Source: Bowmanella denitrificans
GTDB taxonomy: Bacteria; Pseudomonadota; Gammaproteobacteria; Enterobacterales; Alteromonadaceae
NCBI RefSeq assembly: GCF_002887595.1
Contig: NZ_PEBU01000006.1
Span: 235,634 to 299,633, forward strand
Direction: 5' to 3'
Length of the DNA stretch: 64,000 nucleotides
Notes under the pieces: generated by a model
Database searches by the model: none
What the model was told of the DNA's origin: nothing
What the model saw: only the letters and a program-made list of their open reading frames with translations
Program-made: the position numbers and the translations under genes
Shown: positions 55,260-64,000 of the stretch, piece by piece
Position numbering within the stretch: the first letter of the stretch is position 1
Layout of the letters: each line of letters begins with the position of its first letter

Positions 55260-56462
55260 ATGTCTGCACTTATCAGCTCTGAACAACAGCACCAACAATG
55301 TCTGCACATTCTCAGACAGATTACCGACAGAATTGACAGCGAGCTGCTCAGTGTCAGGAACTGGGGACTATGCGGTGGTGTAGCTGGCCTGATTTTATTT
55401 CTGGTGGAAATGGAAGCTAACTACCCAAATACCCTGGGTATGGATAAGATTGAAAGTCTGATTGATGCCCTGCAAAGCAATTGCGATTTGAAAACACTGC
55501 CACCGCGACTGGATATGGGGCTGTTAGGCATTGCCTGGTTACGTGAACACCTGCAACAACGCTTTGGTGATGACGATGACGTGAATGCCGATATTGACCA
55601 ACTGATACTCAATGCATTGTCGGTGGATACTTGGTCGGGAGAATATGAGCTACTGGCCGGATTAGCCGGTTTTGGCCTTTATGCCAGCAAGCGTTCCGGC
55701 TACGACAGCGGTAAGCGGATGATTGAGAAAGTGGTGCAGCACCTGCAGTCACTGATGGTGGAAACACCACAAGGGCTGGCGTGGCCAAGCGCCCCCACAT
55801 CGGCTTATCACTCAGACGGGAATAGCGAGCAAGTGGAGTTTAACCTGGGGCTGGCTCACGGTAATGCCTCTGTCTTAGGGTGTCTAACCCACATTTATCG
55901 CTGTCAACCCACGTTAGAACACGAGCGCCTGTTAAGGGGCAGCGCCGATTGGTTATTGGCACAGCGCAACCCTGCCGATACCGGCAGCTACTTTTCCTAC
56001 AACAATCGGCGGGTGATGCGTTCGCGCATTGGCTGGTGTTACGGCGATATTGGTAACGCCCTGGTGTTATGGCGTGCAGGTAAAGCCCTTGAAGATCAAC
56101 GTATTCAGAACGCCGCCAAAGACATTGCCGTCGCTTGCACAACCCGACGGGATTTTAAGTTGACCTCTTGTTATGACGCAGGTATTTGCCATGGCTCAGC
56201 GGGCAATATGCTGATTTTTCAGACACTGCATGATGAAATGCAACATCCGGCGTTATTGGACTACGCGCAATTCTGGCTACAGCAAACGTTCGACTATGCG
56301 CAAAAAGAACCCAATTTGGATGGTTTACGCCGCTTTGATGGTGAAGCCGACGAATATCAGGATTGCCCTGGGATGCTGGAAGGGCTAGCCGGGGTGGGAC
56401 TGTGTTTGTTGGCTGCAGTCGGTCATGACAGCAGTTGGAAAGAATCTTTGTTATTGGAGTAA
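55260..56462 (+). CDS. lanC: Lanthionine synthetase C-family cyclase
   Basis: 400 aa, catalysing Michael-type addition of Cys thiols to dehydrated Ser/Thr to form thioether rings. Zinc ligands are Cys260 (GWCYGDIGN), Cys310 and His311 (CHGSAGN); the general acid/base candidate His200 is in GLAHGNASVLG. The alpha-toroid repeats (GLCGGVAG, GLAGFGLY, GLAGVGLCLL) are visible. The ATG at 55260 is preceded by AAGGAGAAGGCG. LanB follows 4 bp after the stop, so both are made from one message. Confidence 0.93.
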   Translation: MSALISSEQQHQQCLHILRQITDRIDSELLSVRNWGLCGGVAGLILFLVEMEANYPNTLGMDKIESLIDALQSNCDLKTLPPRLDMGLLGIAWLREHLQQRFGDDDDVNADIDQLILNALSVDTWSGEYELLAGLAGFGLYASKRSGYDSGKRMIEKVVQHLQSLMVETPQGLAWPSAPTSAYHSDGNSEQVEFNLGLAHGNASVLGCLTHIYRCQPTLEHERLLRGSADWLLAQRNPADTGSYFSYNNRRVMRSRIGWCYGDIGNALVLWRAGKALEDQRIQNAAKDIAVACTTRRDFKLTSCYDAGICHGSAGNMLIFQTLHDEMQHPALLDYAQFWLQQTFDYAQKEPNLDGLRRFDGEADEYQDCPGMLEGLAGVGLCLLAAVGHDSSWKESLLLE

Positions 56463-56466
56463 CAGT

Positions 56467-59400
56467 ATGCAAACCCAAGGAGTGGCGGAGTTCTTTATTC
56501 TGAGAACCCCCAGGCTGGCTTTTAGTGAGCTGACGCAATGGCACAGCAGTGATAAGCGCCAACTGCGAGAAAAACTTAATGCCTGGCTACACCATCCTGA
56601 AACGCTGGAGGCGTTATATCTGGCCAGCCCATCGCTATTGCAACGCCTGCATCAGTGGCAGCAGGACCCAGACTCCAAACGTGGCCAGAAAATGGAGTTG
56701 GCATTAGCAAAGTATTTTATGCGCATGGCCGGACGTGCCACGCCTTTTGGATTATTTTCGGCTATTAGTCTGGGTAAAGTGGCAGAATCTGACCATTTAG
56801 CACTTAAAAGCAATGATGGTTTCAGCCGCAAGACACGCCTGGACAGTTCTTGTTTGCTGGCCCTTAAAGCCCGCTTGTGCGAGCAGGACTGGGTGGCCAA
56901 AGACATGCCATTGGTGACCAACGACAGCCTCTACAAAATGGGTGCTGAGTACCGTTATGTGGAAAGCTATTTTGTCAAAGAGCAAATTCATTACCGACTG
57001 ACATCTGCGGATATCAGCGAGCCTTTGCAGTTGATGGTGGAATCGGCCAGGGAGCCAGTGCGACGTCAGGTGTTGCTTGATAATCTGATGAGCCTGGATA
57101 CTGAAATCAGTTGCGCGGACGCCGAGACATTTGTTGCTGAACTGGTGGAGGCGCGCATCTTGCTGCCGGTGTTCAATCTTCCTATCAGCGGTGATGATAT
57201 GGGCAGGCAGTTTCAGCGCGAAGCGGCTGCTCTGGGATACCAGCAATTAAGTGCCGAGCTTGAGGCTATACTAAGCGAGCTGGATGGTCTGGATCAGCAA
57301 CAACACAACCCCCCCGAATCTTACCAGGCGCTGTATCAAAGGATGCAGGCCATGGCACTTTCGGCGGATGAGGCTAAGTCTTTTCAGGTGGATATGCTGC
57401 GTCATGCACCAGATCTGACCCTGAGTAAAGATAAAGCCGAACAGGTGCTGGTTGTGGCCAGACATCTGTCGCGCTTATTGCCGGCACCGGGCAACCCCTT
57501 CAGTGACATAATCAATAAAATCAATAATGAGTTTGTCGGCCGGATGATGCCGCTGAAAGCGTTTTTGGACGACGAGTCTGGCTGGTCCATGTCTTCTGAC
57601 ACCGGTTATGCCACCCCTTTATTAAAAGGACTCAACCTTGCCGCTGCGCAAGCTGGCATGGGCAATGCTGGTTTGTCTGCCCTGGACCGCTTATTACTGA
57701 AGAAGCTGATGGCCTGTGCAGATGAGAAAATTACTGAAATCAGTTTGACGGAGAAAGATATCGATCAGCATCAACTCAGTCAGACCAGCTATTTTGCCGA
57801 CAGTTTTGCCGCCAGCCTGGAACTGTATGGCGACAAGGCGGATACCATCAGATTAACCGGCTTTTATGGCCCTTCGGCTGCTAACCTGCTGGGGCGATTC
57901 TGCCATCTTAGCCCACAACTCACCGAATATACCCGTGATTTGCTCAAACAGGAGGAAGCGCAGCGCCCGGATGCTTTATTTGCAGAGATTATCCATCTGC
58001 CCAGTGGGCGCATGGGCAATGTGATTGCCAGACCTGTGCTGCGGGAATATGAAATCTGTTATCTGACCAGTGCCGGGGTGCCAGTGGAGAAGCAAATCGG
58101 TCTGGATGATCTTTATGTGTATGTTGAACAGGGTCTGGTGAGATTGTGGAGTCAATCCCACCAACGTGAAGTGATCCCGCGTCTGTCCAGCGCACACAAC
58201 ACCATGCATAACAGTCTGGGCTTGTATAAATTTCTGGCTGGTTTGCAAAAGCAGCAGGTGCAATACCCGTTTTTTAACTGGCCGGCACTGGCGAGGGAGC
58301 GGGACTATCTGCCCAGGGTGCGTTTTGGTAACGTGCTTTTATCGGTGCGCACCTGGTTTGTGCCAAGAGACAAGCTGACTGCCCTGGCAAAGCTATGCGG
58401 GGATGACTACAGCCAGGCCTGGAAAACGCTGCAGAGCCAACTGCAATTGCCGGATTGGCTGCTGTACAAGATATCGGATAATGCCCTGACCCTGACGCTG
58501 GCTAACCCAATTATGCTGGATGTGCTTTTAGGTGAAACCAAAGGACAATCGCTAGTCACATTGGAGGAACTGCCAGAGACAGAGTGGGGGACCGCTGCCA
58601 CCCTGGATGGGCAAAGCCTGCGCAGTGAAGTGCTGCTGCCGTTTTATCAGCAGAATGATGATGTTTTGGCGGTAGCCAGGCCGCAGCCACCACAGGAAAA
58701 TGTCAGTCGCGAATTTGTAGTCGGCAGCGAATGGTTGAGTATCAAATTCTATGGCGGCAATTCCACAGTCGAGAAGTACCTGCTTGAGGTACTCAGCCCG
58801 TTGTTATTTGCGGCAAAGCAGGGCGGCCTGATCGAAGGTTTTTTCTTTTTACGCTACGGCGATCCCGACTGGCATTTGCGTTTAAGACTGCATGGTGATG
58901 GCGCTAAGCTATTAGCTGAAATGGTGCCGATGATTTATCAGCACAGCGGCGACTATGTTGATAACGGGCCAATTAAACAGGTGGTTATCGACACCTATAA
59001 ACAGGAATTAGAGCGCTATGGTGGTAAGGATGCCATGCCCCTGGCCGAAAACCTGTTCTGTATCAATAGTGAAACGGCCCTGCGACTGCTTGATACGGCC
59101 TTAGCTGATATGGAAAGCTACCGCTGGCAAGCGGTATTGGCAGGGTGTCATAGTTTGCTTGAAGCATTTGCCTTAAGCAATGAGGACAAACTGGAACTGA
59201 TATCCCTGCTGCGTGAAGGCTACGGCAGAGAATTTGGCGACAGTCGCCATCTGCGTAAACAACTGGGGCAGAAATACCGGGATGTACAAGATCAGGTCAT
59301 CAACCTGCTCAACCGTCAGCAGATGGATGAGGTACAGACGCAGCTCTGGTCTATTCTTGAACTGCAAAGCCAGCCACTGCATGTGCTGGTGCAGGGCTAT

Positions 59401-59589
59401 CAGCAATTGGATAAAGAGGGCGCATTGCAAGGCGGTGTTAAGCGTGTTCTTGGCTCTTTTATGCACATGTTCTGTAATCGCATGTTTAAAGCCTATGGGC
59501 GGGAACAGGAGTTTGTGATCTACGACCTGTTGCGCCGCTATTATCAGTTTAAGTGCAACGCCGATACTGCTTCGAAGGATGGAAAATAA
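56467..59589 (+). CDS. lanB: Full-length class I lantibiotic dehydratase LanB
   Basis: 1040 aa from the ATG at 56467 (GGAGTAACAGT upstream). It activates Ser/Thr of the precursor by glutamylation from Glu-tRNA and eliminates glutamate to Dha/Dhb. N-terminal glutamylation domain: FILRTPRLAFSEL start, RMAGRATPFGLFSAISLG at about 94-111, VIARPVLREYEICY and LPRVRFGNVLLS in the later part. C-terminal SpaB_C elimination domain begins near residue 755 with WLSIKFYGGNSTVEKYL, then FFFLRYGDPDWHLRLRLHG. Both halves are in one chain, as in NisB, rather than split as in pinensin-type clusters. Confidence 0.95.
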   Translation: MQTQGVAEFFILRTPRLAFSELTQWHSSDKRQLREKLNAWLHHPETLEALYLASPSLLQRLHQWQQDPDSKRGQKMELALAKYFMRMAGRATPFGLFSAISLGKVAESDHLALKSNDGFSRKTRLDSSCLLALKARLCEQDWVAKDMPLVTNDSLYKMGAEYRYVESYFVKEQIHYRLTSADISEPLQLMVESAREPVRRQVLLDNLMSLDTEISCADAETFVAELVEARILLPVFNLPISGDDMGRQFQREAAALGYQQLSAELEAILSELDGLDQQQHNPPESYQALYQRMQAMALSADEAKSFQVDMLRHAPDLTLSKDKAEQVLVVARHLSRLLPAPGNPFSDIINKINNEFVGRMMPLKAFLDDESGWSMSSDTGYATPLLKGLNLAAAQAGMGNAGLSALDRLLLKKLMACADEKITEISLTEKDIDQHQLSQTSYFADSFAASLELYGDKADTIRLTGFYGPSAANLLGRFCHLSPQLTEYTRDLLKQEEAQRPDALFAEIIHLPSGRMGNVIARPVLREYEICYLTSAGVPVEKQIGLDDLYVYVEQGLVRLWSQSHQREVIPRLSSAHNTMHNSLGLYKFLAGLQKQQVQYPFFNWPALARERDYLPRVRFGNVLLSVRTWFVPRDKLTALAKLCGDDYSQAWKTLQSQLQLPDWLLYKISDNALTLTLANPIMLDVLLGETKGQSLVTLEELPETEWGTAATLDGQSLRSEVLLPFYQQNDDVLAVARPQPPQENVSREFVVGSEWLSIKFYGGNSTVEKYLLEVLSPLLFAAKQGGLIEGFFFLRYGDPDWHLRLRLHGDGAKLLAEMVPMIYQHSGDYVDNGPIKQVVIDTYKQELERYGGKDAMPLAENLFCINSETALRLLDTALADMESYRWQAVLAGCHSLLEAFALSNEDKLELISLLREGYGREFGDSRHLRKQLGQKYRDVQDQVINLLNRQQMDEVQTQLWSILELQSQPLHVLVQGYQQLDKEGALQGGVKRVLGSFMHMFCNRMFKAYGREQEFVIYDLLRRYYQFKCNADTASKDGK

Positions 59590-59596
59590 CTGCAGC

Positions 59597-60565
59597 ATGA
59601 AAAAACAACTTTTCCGCGAACAGGTTCTGGATGCCAAGAAAACCAGCATGTTTGGCAGAGTGGTCCTGACCCAGCCTCTGTCTGTAAGTGTAGGGTTGGC
59701 GTTGACGCTGGGGACACTGGTGGCTGTCCTGGCATTTTTGTGGTTGTTTCAGTATCAGCACAAAATGCAGGTTATCACGAAAATCGAGCCACAAAATCTG
59801 GTGAATATCCCGTATCAGGGGCCGCCAGTCATACTTAAGCAACATCTGGTCGCACCAGGTTCCAGAATTGAAGCGGGTAAAGCCGTGGCAAAAATAACCA
59901 CGGACAGTCCAGACACATTGGAGTCAGGGCAGGCAATAACAGATAGGCTTGCCTATCTGCAACGTACCTTGGTAAGCACCCAGCAACGCCAGCAACTACT
60001 TGCACAATATTTGGCAGAGCATCAGGGAAAACTTGGCGCGGACCAGCAATTGCAGCAGCAATTGCAGCTTATCGAAGCCCAGGACCAGACCAATCGCTTG
60101 AATTATGACATTGCTCAACTGCAAGCTGTACTGGACAAGCAACAAGGTTGGCAGACAGACGGTGATATGCTCAAAGCCCAGCACTACGGGGTGTTGCAGC
60201 AATGGTACGTAAAGGAAGGGCAGAACCTGAGGATGGGAGAACTTCTGTACCGGCTTGGCGATGCTGACGGAAAACTGCAGGCCTGGTTCCTGCTGCCAGC
60301 ATCCTGGTACGGTGATATTGAGCCAGGACAATCCGTACAAGTGCGTTTTGATGACTATCCATACCAGAAATTTGGCGTGCTGGATGCCACAGTGCAACAG
60401 GTGGGGAATCGGCAGGAAAGCGGTGGTTACGCCGCTATGGTGATGCTGCCGCGCCACTGGGCAGATAAAACCGGACAGCAGCAACCGCTGTTTGAGGGAA
60501 TGCAGGTCACCGCCGTGCTGCAGGGGCCAAGTCAATCACTGTTCAGTTGGTTGTTCAGAATTTAA
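59597..60565 (+). CDS. HlyD-type secretion adaptor
   Basis: 322 aa membrane-fusion protein. N-terminal cytoplasmic stretch, one membrane segment (SVGLALTLGTLVAVLAFLWLF, about 27-47), a periplasmic barrel with coiled coil (LAQYLAEHQGKLGADQQLQQQLQLIEAQ) and second barrel half. It would connect the ABC exporter to an outer-membrane channel such as TolC, needed for peptide export in a Gram-negative cell. Start at 59597, or at 59579 overlapping the lanB stop, cannot be decided. The 3' end overlaps the longer frame of the exporter gene. Confidence 0.9.
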   Translation: MKKQLFREQVLDAKKTSMFGRVVLTQPLSVSVGLALTLGTLVAVLAFLWLFQYQHKMQVITKIEPQNLVNIPYQGPPVILKQHLVAPGSRIEAGKAVAKITTDSPDTLESGQAITDRLAYLQRTLVSTQQRQQLLAQYLAEHQGKLGADQQLQQQLQLIEAQDQTNRLNYDIAQLQAVLDKQQGWQTDGDMLKAQHYGVLQQWYVKEGQNLRMGELLYRLGDADGKLQAWFLLPASWYGDIEPGQSVQVRFDDYPYQKFGVLDATVQQVGNRQESGGYAAMVMLPRHWADKTGQQQPLFEGMQVTAVLQGPSQSLFSWLFRI

Positions 60566-60579
60566 TTCAAGGGGCAAGG

Positions 60580-62763
60580 ATGGGTAATCCGGTTGATTTG
60601 TTGAATTTTCGCTTTTTCCGCCGCTCCGGCGCATTGCCGGTCATATTGCAATCTGAGGCCAGCGAGTGTGGATTGGCTGCACTGACCATGGTAGCCGGCT
60701 ACCATGGCTTTAAAACCGATCTTATCCAGATGCGTAATAGAGCGGCGTTGTCGTTGGATGGCATGGATATGATCCAACTGATTGAGCTGGCCGATACTAT
60801 TGGTCTGGGTGGCCGACCGATTCGCCTGGAAACCGCGGATCTGAAGGAATTCCGCCACCCGGCGATATTGCACTGGGATCTGGATCATTTTGTGGTATTG
60901 AAACGGGCCACTGACCGCTTTGTGGAGATCCATGATCCAGGCACAGGGTACCGCCGCATGTCACTGGAAGAAGCGTCCCGGCATTTTACCGGGGTGGCCC
61001 TTGAGCTTTATCCAACAGCCGAATTTACCCGGCGCGACGAAGTGCAAAGCATGACCTTCTTTGATTTCTGGCGCAGCATCCGTGGTCTGAAAGGTTGGTT
61101 GTTTAAGTTGTTACTGCTGTCAGTGGTATTACAGGTATTCTCTCTGGCCAGTCCTTATTACATGAAACTGGTAGTGGACGAAGTGCTGACTACCAACAAT
61201 GAAACCTTGCTGGTGGCCTTGGCGGTGGGGTTTGGTATGTTGATGCTGATCAGCACCCTGATTCAGAGTTTTCGCTCCTATGTGACCATGCATTTTGGCA
61301 ATCAGCTCAGTATTCAGATTGGTTCCAATCTTTTCCGGCATCTGATTCGTCTGCCTATGGCGTTTTACGAAAAACGCCATATTGGCGACGTGGTATCGCG
61401 ATTTGGTGCCAATGAGCAGATTAAAGGTCTGCTCACCACGGGCTTAATTGAGACCCTGCTGGATGGGGTGATGGCCATTACCACCGGGGTGATGATATTT
61501 CTGATCAGCCCAACCCTGGCCTGGGTGGTTGTGGGGTTTCTGCTCGGCTCGTTATTGCTGCAACTGCTATTCTACCGGCCTGTCCGACGTTTGTCGGAAG
61601 AGGCAATCGTGGCTGGCGCCAGTCAGTCATCAAATTTTATGGAGACGGTAAGGGGCATACAAAGTATTAAGCTGTTTGCCCGTGAGCAGCAGCGCCATAT
61701 TCTGTGGCAGAACCGCTATGCCGATACGCTGAATGCGGGAATTAAGCTAGGCAATCTGAACATTCTGCAGGGCATTTGCCAGTCGGTTTTAATGGGGCTG
61801 GAGAACATTCTGGTGATTTTCCTGGCCATAAAATTCATCATGACCGACGTGCTGAGTCTTGGGATCCTGTTCGCTTTTCTGGCGTATAAAGGCCAGTTTA
61901 GTGGCAACATCAATGCCCTAATCAGCCGCTATATTCAGTTTAAAATGCTGGGGCTACACCTGGAGCGGCTGTCGGACATTACCCTGAATAAAAAGGAAGA
62001 GCATCTGACCGTCAGTACCCCGGTAAAACCTAAAAGCTTTGATTTTAAAATTGAAAACGCCAGTTTTCGTTATTCGGACCGTGGTCGGCTGGTGCTGGAC
62101 GAACTTGATCTGCATATCAAACAGGGGGAATGTGTGGCCATTGTCGGGCCATCTGGTTGTGGAAAATCGACCTTGATGAAAGTCATGCTCGGATTGGCTC
62201 ATCCGCATCAGGGGCAAGTGGTTATGGGAGACGTGGATATTCGCGATATGGGTCTGTCCGAGTACCGAAAATGTGTGGCAGCGGTGATGCAAAACGATCA
62301 GCTATTATCCGGTACGATTGCCGAGAATATTTCCTTTTTTGATACCCAGGCGGATATGGAAAAAATTATCCGCTGTGCGTATAACGCCTGTATTCATGAG
62401 GATATCGAGGCGATGCCGCTAAAGTACAATTCGCTGATAGGCGACATGGGCTCGTCGTTATCCGGTGGTCAGAAACAACGTATCCTGCTGGCCAGAGCAT
62501 TGTACAAATCCCCCTATATTTTATTTATGGATGAAGCCACCAGTCATCTGGATGTGATGTTAGAAAAGAGTATCAATCAGGTATTAAAGCAATTTAACTG
62601 TACAAGGGTGATTATTTCTCACCGCCCGCAGACCATCGAAATGGCCGACAGAGTGCTGATGCTTAAGGATGGCAAGTTAAAAGAGCTGGATAAGAATGAC
62701 GCGGAATACCGCCGTTGTGTGGACAAGCCGGATGCTGTACCACTGTTTTCCGCTTCAAGGTAA
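60580..62763 (+). CDS. lanT: C39 peptidase-containing ABC exporter
   Basis: 727 aa bifunctional transporter that cuts double-glycine leaders and exports the peptide. The N-terminal C39 peptidase has Gln24, Cys30 (LQSEASECGLAALTMVAGYHG), His103 (HWDLDHFVVL) and Asp119 (IHDPGTGYRRM), a complete active site. Six membrane segments lie at about 165-430. The ATPase has GPSGCGKST, LSGGQKQRILLARAL and LFMDEATSHLD. Start at 60580 supported by AAGGGGCAAGG. Its cleavage rule fits the IAGG leader ends of both precursors. Confidence 0.96.
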   Translation: MGNPVDLLNFRFFRRSGALPVILQSEASECGLAALTMVAGYHGFKTDLIQMRNRAALSLDGMDMIQLIELADTIGLGGRPIRLETADLKEFRHPAILHWDLDHFVVLKRATDRFVEIHDPGTGYRRMSLEEASRHFTGVALELYPTAEFTRRDEVQSMTFFDFWRSIRGLKGWLFKLLLLSVVLQVFSLASPYYMKLVVDEVLTTNNETLLVALAVGFGMLMLISTLIQSFRSYVTMHFGNQLSIQIGSNLFRHLIRLPMAFYEKRHIGDVVSRFGANEQIKGLLTTGLIETLLDGVMAITTGVMIFLISPTLAWVVVGFLLGSLLLQLLFYRPVRRLSEEAIVAGASQSSNFMETVRGIQSIKLFAREQQRHILWQNRYADTLNAGIKLGNLNILQGICQSVLMGLENILVIFLAIKFIMTDVLSLGILFAFLAYKGQFSGNINALISRYIQFKMLGLHLERLSDITLNKKEEHLTVSTPVKPKSFDFKIENASFRYSDRGRLVLDELDLHIKQGECVAIVGPSGCGKSTLMKVMLGLAHPHQGQVVMGDVDIRDMGLSEYRKCVAAVMQNDQLLSGTIAENISFFDTQADMEKIIRCAYNACIHEDIEAMPLKYNSLIGDMGSSLSGGQKQRILLARALYKSPYILFMDEATSHLDVMLEKSINQVLKQFNCTRVIISHRPQTIEMADRVLMLKDGKLKELDKNDAEYRRCVDKPDAVPLFSASR

Positions 62764-62818
62764 GGACGCCTGCTAGCGGGGCCAAGCCCCATCATTTGAC
62801 CAGGAAAAGGATGAACCG

Positions 62819-63097
62819 ATGAAACTGAAACTCAAGAAACTGACCCTGATGCAGCTTTCCAATGATATGGAAGTGGTGCCACAAGCCCTGACCCGCGATA
62901 TCGCTGGCGGACAAAAGGCCATGTCACACCATACCGGCTGTGGTATGTGTGAAGAAACCTCAAGGTATTGCGTGAGCAAAGAGAGAACCTGTTTGCTCAC
63001 TCGCCTTGATTGTGAGCCGACTTTCCAATGTCCTCCGTCAATTGAGCCGTTGGGCAATAATGCAGTGCCCAACCGGCCACACACTTGTTATTGCTAA
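62819..63097 (+). CDS. Lanthipeptide precursor 2
   Basis: 92 aa. The leader differs from precursor 1 at only a few positions (MKLKLKKLTLMQLSNDMEVV...IAGG) with double glycine at 30-31, giving a 61-residue core. The core starts QKAMSHHTGCGMCEETSRYC, has 8 Cys and no TCGS repeat, and ends in the shared tail CPPSIEPLGNNAVPNRPHTCYC. The ATG has AGGAAAAGG upstream. It probably uses the same LanB, LanC and exporter and may be the partner of a two-component peptide or an independent product. Confidence 0.9.
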   Translation: MKLKLKKLTLMQLSNDMEVVPQALTRDIAGGQKAMSHHTGCGMCEETSRYCVSKERTCLLTRLDCEPTFQCPPSIEPLGNNAVPNRPHTCYC

Positions 63098-63109
63098 AAT
63101 ACAAAGATG

Positions 63110-63134
63110 AAAGGGAAGGGCTAGCCTTCCCTTT
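63110..63134 (+). terminator. Terminator of the lanthipeptide operon
   Basis: AAAGGGAAGG-loop-CCTTCCCTTT followed by GTTGTT; it also lies 5 bp from the end of the convergent gene. Confidence 0.85.
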
Positions 63135-63139
63135 GTTGT

Positions 63140-64000
63140 TTATGGTTTTATCAGAGCCAGCTCGGCGTCTCTGTCCAGTATCACCCACCAGCGCTTACCG
63201 TGATCTTTATCCCAACCTACCAGCGCTTGTCCGGCACATTGCTCGGGCCTGTCTGGCGCTTGTGTCAGCCAGTCTTCATTCCAGGCCATATCCACCACAC
63301 AATCGGCCTGAGTTATGGCCTGCCAGCCATCATTCTGCCTGATGGCCAGTAACAGTCCATCAACGTCCAGCGCATCTGGTGCGGTAAATTGCACTGCGTA
63401 ACGGTCGGCTTTGGCATCAGTGATATCCCATTTGGCACTGGCAGTCAGAGGCAAAGGCATCGGACCTTTGCTGCCGCCATCGGTTTGTGACATTGGCAGG
63501 CCGTTACCTTGACTGTCTTTAGGTTCACCATAGGCACCCTGATATATCCCCGTCTGGTTCTGGGTACCACTGATAATCAGGATATCCGACGCGGTGTCAC
63601 TTTCGCCGGCTAACCAGCTCAAAGTGACATGCTCTTTCAGATCGATACTGGTTTCGGGGATCAGCAGTTCGTTGGCTTCGGTATCCGGCACCACTCTTAG
63701 CGGGCTGTTCAAATTGGGAGTCCAGTTTTCGTGGGGGATAAACAGCCACTGATAGGCCAGCCGGGTCAGATCCATCAGGCTCTCTGCGCGGCTGATACCA
63801 GGAGTGAAAGACAGATCGCGGGTACGGGTATCGGTACGGTTAAAAGTATCGTTGCGTCCGCCCACCAGACGTGCAAAAGAGCCGTCATCGCCATAGCAAT
63901 CATTGGTCAGATACTGGGTCTGGAATACCAGTACGGGGCGGGTGTCATGCAAAATGGAGTTAGGATATATCATGGTTTCGCAGCGGTTGGTGGTGCGGGA
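63140..64000 (-). CDS. Unidentified protein, C-terminal part (runs off the window)
   Basis: At least 286 residues; the frame is open to the window edge with no stop before the apparent Met at 63973, so the true start is probably outside. The visible part is strand-rich and acidic with many Asp/Thr/Trp (TFNRTDTRTRDLSFTPG, HVTLSWLAGESDTASDILIISGTQNQTGIYQG), has a few cysteines and no membrane segment. It looks like a secreted or surface protein, but I recognise no family. Convergent with the lanthipeptide operon and probably unrelated to it. Confidence 0.7.
   Translation of the reverse strand, partial: SRTTNRCETMIYPNSILHDTRPVLVFQTQYLTNDCYGDDGSFARLVGGRNDTFNRTDTRTRDLSFTPGISRAESLMDLTRLAYQWLFIPHENWTPNLNSPLRVVPDTEANELLIPETSIDLKEHVTLSWLAGESDTASDILIISGTQNQTGIYQGAYGEPKDSQGNGLPMSQTDGGSKGPMPLPLTASAKWDITDAKADRYAVQFTAPDALDVDGLLLAIRQNDGWQAITQADCVVDMAWNEDWLTQAPDRPEQCAGQALVGWDKDHGKRWWVILDRDAELALIKP

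Overview
The window is about 64 kb of a gammaproteobacterial chromosome, most likely from the Alteromonadales (Alteromonadaceae-like). The assignment rests on gene order and protein character: pdxB-asd/usg-fimV-truA-accD-folC-dedD-cvpA-purF, mnmC next to fabB, and gltX beside tRNA genes. No species can be named from sequence alone.

Layout. 1-3.6 kb: three identical tandem tRNA-Val genes (minus), gltX, then a tRNA-Ala/tRNA-Glu/tRNA-Glu operon that runs into an array of about 166-bp repeats carrying a piece of the tRNA-Glu 3' end, organised like the tyrT/rtT locus of E. coli. 3.7-7.8 kb: small housekeeping genes (DUF1801, DUF2750, a SufE/CsdE protein, a DUF418 membrane protein, tcdA). 7.8-22.5 kb: an integrated tailless prophage bounded by a 20-bp direct repeat just upstream of tcdA. 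It has a repressor, a packaging ATPase, a candidate double jelly-roll major capsid protein, many small membrane proteins, a lysis module and a tyrosine integrase, but no recognisable replication gene. It carries two cargo modules: an AT-rich HEPN + PIN ribonuclease pair between the ATPase and capsid genes, and a DUF1778/GNAT toxin-antitoxin pair. It also holds about 1.1 kb of non-coding DNA that reads as a large structured RNA followed by an origin-like stretch.

22.6-54.4 kb is ordinary chromosome: a MacA/MacB-type efflux system, a PEP-CTERM protein, an FRG-domain protein, a 3-oxoacid CoA-transferase with a divergent LysR regulator, a small histidine kinase, cysB, glgC, mnmC, fabB, rhlE, the pdxB-to-purF superoperon, a Yip1-family protein and miaE.

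54.7-63.1 kb is a class I lanthipeptide cluster: precursor 1, LanC, full-length LanB, HlyD-type adaptor, C39-peptidase ABC exporter, precursor 2. The two precursors share leader and C-terminal tail but differ completely in the middle. Precursor 1 has a run of ten Thr-Cys units spaced four residues apart, an unusual core that could give a ladder of thioether rings. No immunity transporter is visible. The window ends inside an unidentified minus-strand gene.

Most promising unusual systems: the lanthipeptide cluster, and the double jelly-roll prophage with its structured RNA and HEPN-PIN cargo. All family calls were made by eye; none was checked by database search.
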